The notes under the pieces: generated by a model
What the model was told of the DNA's origin: nothing
The model's database searches: none
Seen by the model: the letters and a program-made list of their open reading frames with translations, nothing else
Shown here: positions 62,736 through 64,000 of the stretch, piece after piece
Numbering within the stretch: the stretch's first letter is position 1
How the letters are laid out: every line of letters starts with the position of its first letter
Position numbers and translations under genes: made by a program
Assembly (NCBI RefSeq): GCF_900110535.1
Contig: NZ_FOJA01000001.1
Coordinates: 310,001-374,000 of the forward strand
From: Halobacterium jilantaiense
GTDB lineage: Archaea > Halobacteriota > Halobacteria > Halobacteriales > Halobacteriaceae
Length of the DNA stretch: 64,000 nt
Direction of reading: 5' to 3'

Positions 62736-64000
62736 CTACTCCTCGCCGACCTTCGCCTGGATGTCCTCGACGACGTCCGGGTTGCGGAGCGTCGACGTGT
62801 CACCCAGCTCTTCGCCGTTCGCGATGTCCTCGAGGAGCCGCCGCATGATCTTCCCGGAGCGCGTCTTCGGCAACTCCGGCGAGAACACGACCGCCTCCGG
62901 CCGCGCGATGGGGCCGATTGCGTCCTCCACGCTCTCCACGATGCGGTCGCGGAGCTCGTCGGTGCCGTCCTGACCGTCCTCGGTGAGGACGTACGCGTAG
63001 ACGGCTTCTCCTTTCACGTCGTGGTCGCCGCCGACGACGGCGGCCTCGGCGACGCCCGCCACGTCGACGATGGCGGACTCGATCTCCATCGTGCCGAGGC
63101 GGTGCCCAGAGACGTTCAGCACGTCGTCGACGCGCCCGAGCACCGTGATGTAGCCGTCGCCGTCGATTTTCGCGCCGTCCTCCGGGAAGTACACCCAGTC
63201 GTCGGGGTCGTCGCTGTCCGTGTCCGAGTACTCCGCCCAGTACTCGTTCACGAACCGCTCGTCGTTCTTGTACAGCGTCTGGAGCATCCCCGGCCACGGC
63301 TTGTCGACTGTGAGATAGCCGGCGCGGCCGGCCTCGACCTCCTCGCCGGACACGTCGACGACGCGTGCGTCGACGCCGGGCAGCGGCCGGCCCGCCGACC
63401 CGGGCTTCATCGTGGAGACGCCGGGCAGTCCGGTGACCATCATGCCGCCGGTCTCGGTCTGCCACCACGTGTCCACGATGGGCGCGGACTCGTCGCCGAT
63501 GTGCTGGTAGTACCACTTCCAGGCGCGCGGATTGATGGGCTCGCCGACCGTCCCCAGCAAGCGCAGGCTGGAGAGGTCGTGCGCCTCGGGGTACTCCGTG
63601 CCCCACTTCATGAACGCGCGAATCGCCGTGGGCGCGGTGTAGAGTTGCGTGGCCTCGTACTCCTCGACGATCTCCCAGAGCCGGTCCTTCTCGGGGTGGT
63701 CCGGCGTGCCCTCGTACATCATCGTCGTCGTACCGAGCGCCAGCGGCCCGTAGACGATGTAGGAGTGGCCGGTAATCCAGCCGATGTCGGCCGAGCAGAA
63801 GTACGTGTCCTCGGGCTTGATGTCCAGGACCGCCTGACTCGTCCAGGCCGCCCAGGAGAGGTACCCGCCCGTGGAGTGTTTCACGCCCTTCGGCTCGCCG
63901 GTCGTCCCCGACGTGTACATCAGGAACAGCATGTCCGTCGCGTCGCGCTCGACCGGCTCGACCGTCGCGCCCTCGTGGTCGGCGACGAGGTCGTCGTAGT
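62736..64000 (-). CDS. acs: Acetyl-CoA synthetase (5' part beyond the window edge)
   Basis: AMP-forming acetate activation, using ATP and CoA. About 421 C-terminal residues are visible. They contain the phosphate-binding loop LMYTSGTTGEPKG, YFCSADIGWITGHSYIVYGP, DTWWQTETGGMMVTGLPGVS, the hinge region GRVDDVLNVSGHRLG, and the acetylation-site motif LPKTRSGKIMRRLLEDIANG with the catalytic lysine. The gene reads off the right edge with no break. It lies 102 bases upstream of the DUF4212 gene on the same strand. Confidence 0.95.
   Translation of the reverse strand, partial: YDDLVADHEGATVEPVERDATDMLFLMYTSGTTGEPKGVKHSTGGYLSWAAWTSQAVLDIKPEDTYFCSADIGWITGHSYIVYGPLALGTTTMMYEGTPDHPEKDRLWEIVEEYEATQLYTAPTAIRAFMKWGTEYPEAHDLSSLRLLGTVGEPINPRAWKWYYQHIGDESAPIVDTWWQTETGGMMVTGLPGVSTMKPGSAGRPLPGVDARVVDVSGEEVEAGRAGYLTVDKPWPGMLQTLYKNDERFVNEYWAEYSDTDSDDPDDWVYFPEDGAKIDGDGYITVLGRVDDVLNVSGHRLGTMEIESAIVDVAGVAEAAVVGGDHDVKGEAVYAYVLTEDGQDGTDELRDRIVESVEDAIGPIARPEAVVFSPELPKTRSGKIMRRLLEDIANGEELGDTSTLRNPDVVEDIQAKVGEE

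Overview
This window is chromosomal DNA from a haloarchaeon, most like Halobacterium or a close relative. The signs are strongly acidic proteins, high GC in most of the window, very short or absent 5' leaders with TATA-like boxes about 26-29 bases upstream of start codons, extensive 4-8 base gene overlaps, Tat lipoprotein signals, an archaellin, the N-glycosylation genes aglJ and aglM, a GTP cyclohydrolase III, and a tRNA-Trp split by a 103-base intron.

Positions 1-13200 form a surface-glycan island that looks by eye more AT-rich than the rest. A nucleotide-sugar 4,6-dehydratase (cut by the left edge) diverges from neuB-neuC. These converge on an eight-gene minus-strand operon: three nucleotidyltransferases, glmS, a Gfo/Idh oxidoreductase, a CMP-nonulosonate synthetase, an SDR and a NeuD-type acyltransferase. 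Together they predict a sialic- or legionaminic-acid-like nonulosonate made from fructose-6-P. An intergenic gene remnant and a Wzx-type flippase complete the island. From 13316 to about 17500 come aglJ and aglM (UDP-glucose dehydrogenase), linked to S-layer and archaellin N-glycosylation. Positions 17500-36950 hold housekeeping and accessory genes: small haloarchaeal families, OsmC, MBL-fold hydrolases, an aldo/keto reductase, a gluconate-dehydrogenase-like Tat subunit with a GMC flavoenzyme behind a metal-repressor-type box, hisC, an AK6-type kinase, a CDP-alcohol phosphatidyltransferase, an MBF1-like factor, tpiA, dinB, RtcB, GTP cyclohydrolase III, and a frameshifted PQQ-type sugar dehydrogenase.

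Positions 37000-40000 carry a lone archaellin, a small membrane protein and a DUF3006 / lamin-tail MBL lipoprotein pair. The core of the right half is the branched-chain amino-acid cluster, leuA-(leader)-ilvB-ilvN-ilvC-X-leuC-leuD-leuB-ilvD (40125-50329), ending in a hairpin plus T-run. leuA carries an apparent +1 frameshift in a G5 run near its start. Before ilvB there is a tiny Val/Leu/Ile-rich open frame whose stop codon lies inside a hairpin, which resembles an attenuator. The tRNA-Trp gene, small haloarchaeal families and guaB follow, then a universal stress protein, a ribbon-helix-helix regulator, two MDR-type dehydrogenases and an aldo/keto reductase.

The right edge is an acetate-assimilation module on the minus strand: acetyl-CoA synthetase (cut by the edge), a DUF4212 protein, a sodium/solute symporter, a universal stress protein and a small membrane protein.

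The most unusual signals are the candidate attenuator before ilvB, paired palindromes inserted in frame within leuD and the DUF4212 gene, the metal-box-controlled oxidoreductase operon, the complete nonulosonate route, mutually exclusive stems upstream of guaB, and three genes (leuA, dinB, PQQ dehydrogenase) whose reading frames are broken or lack an ordinary start.
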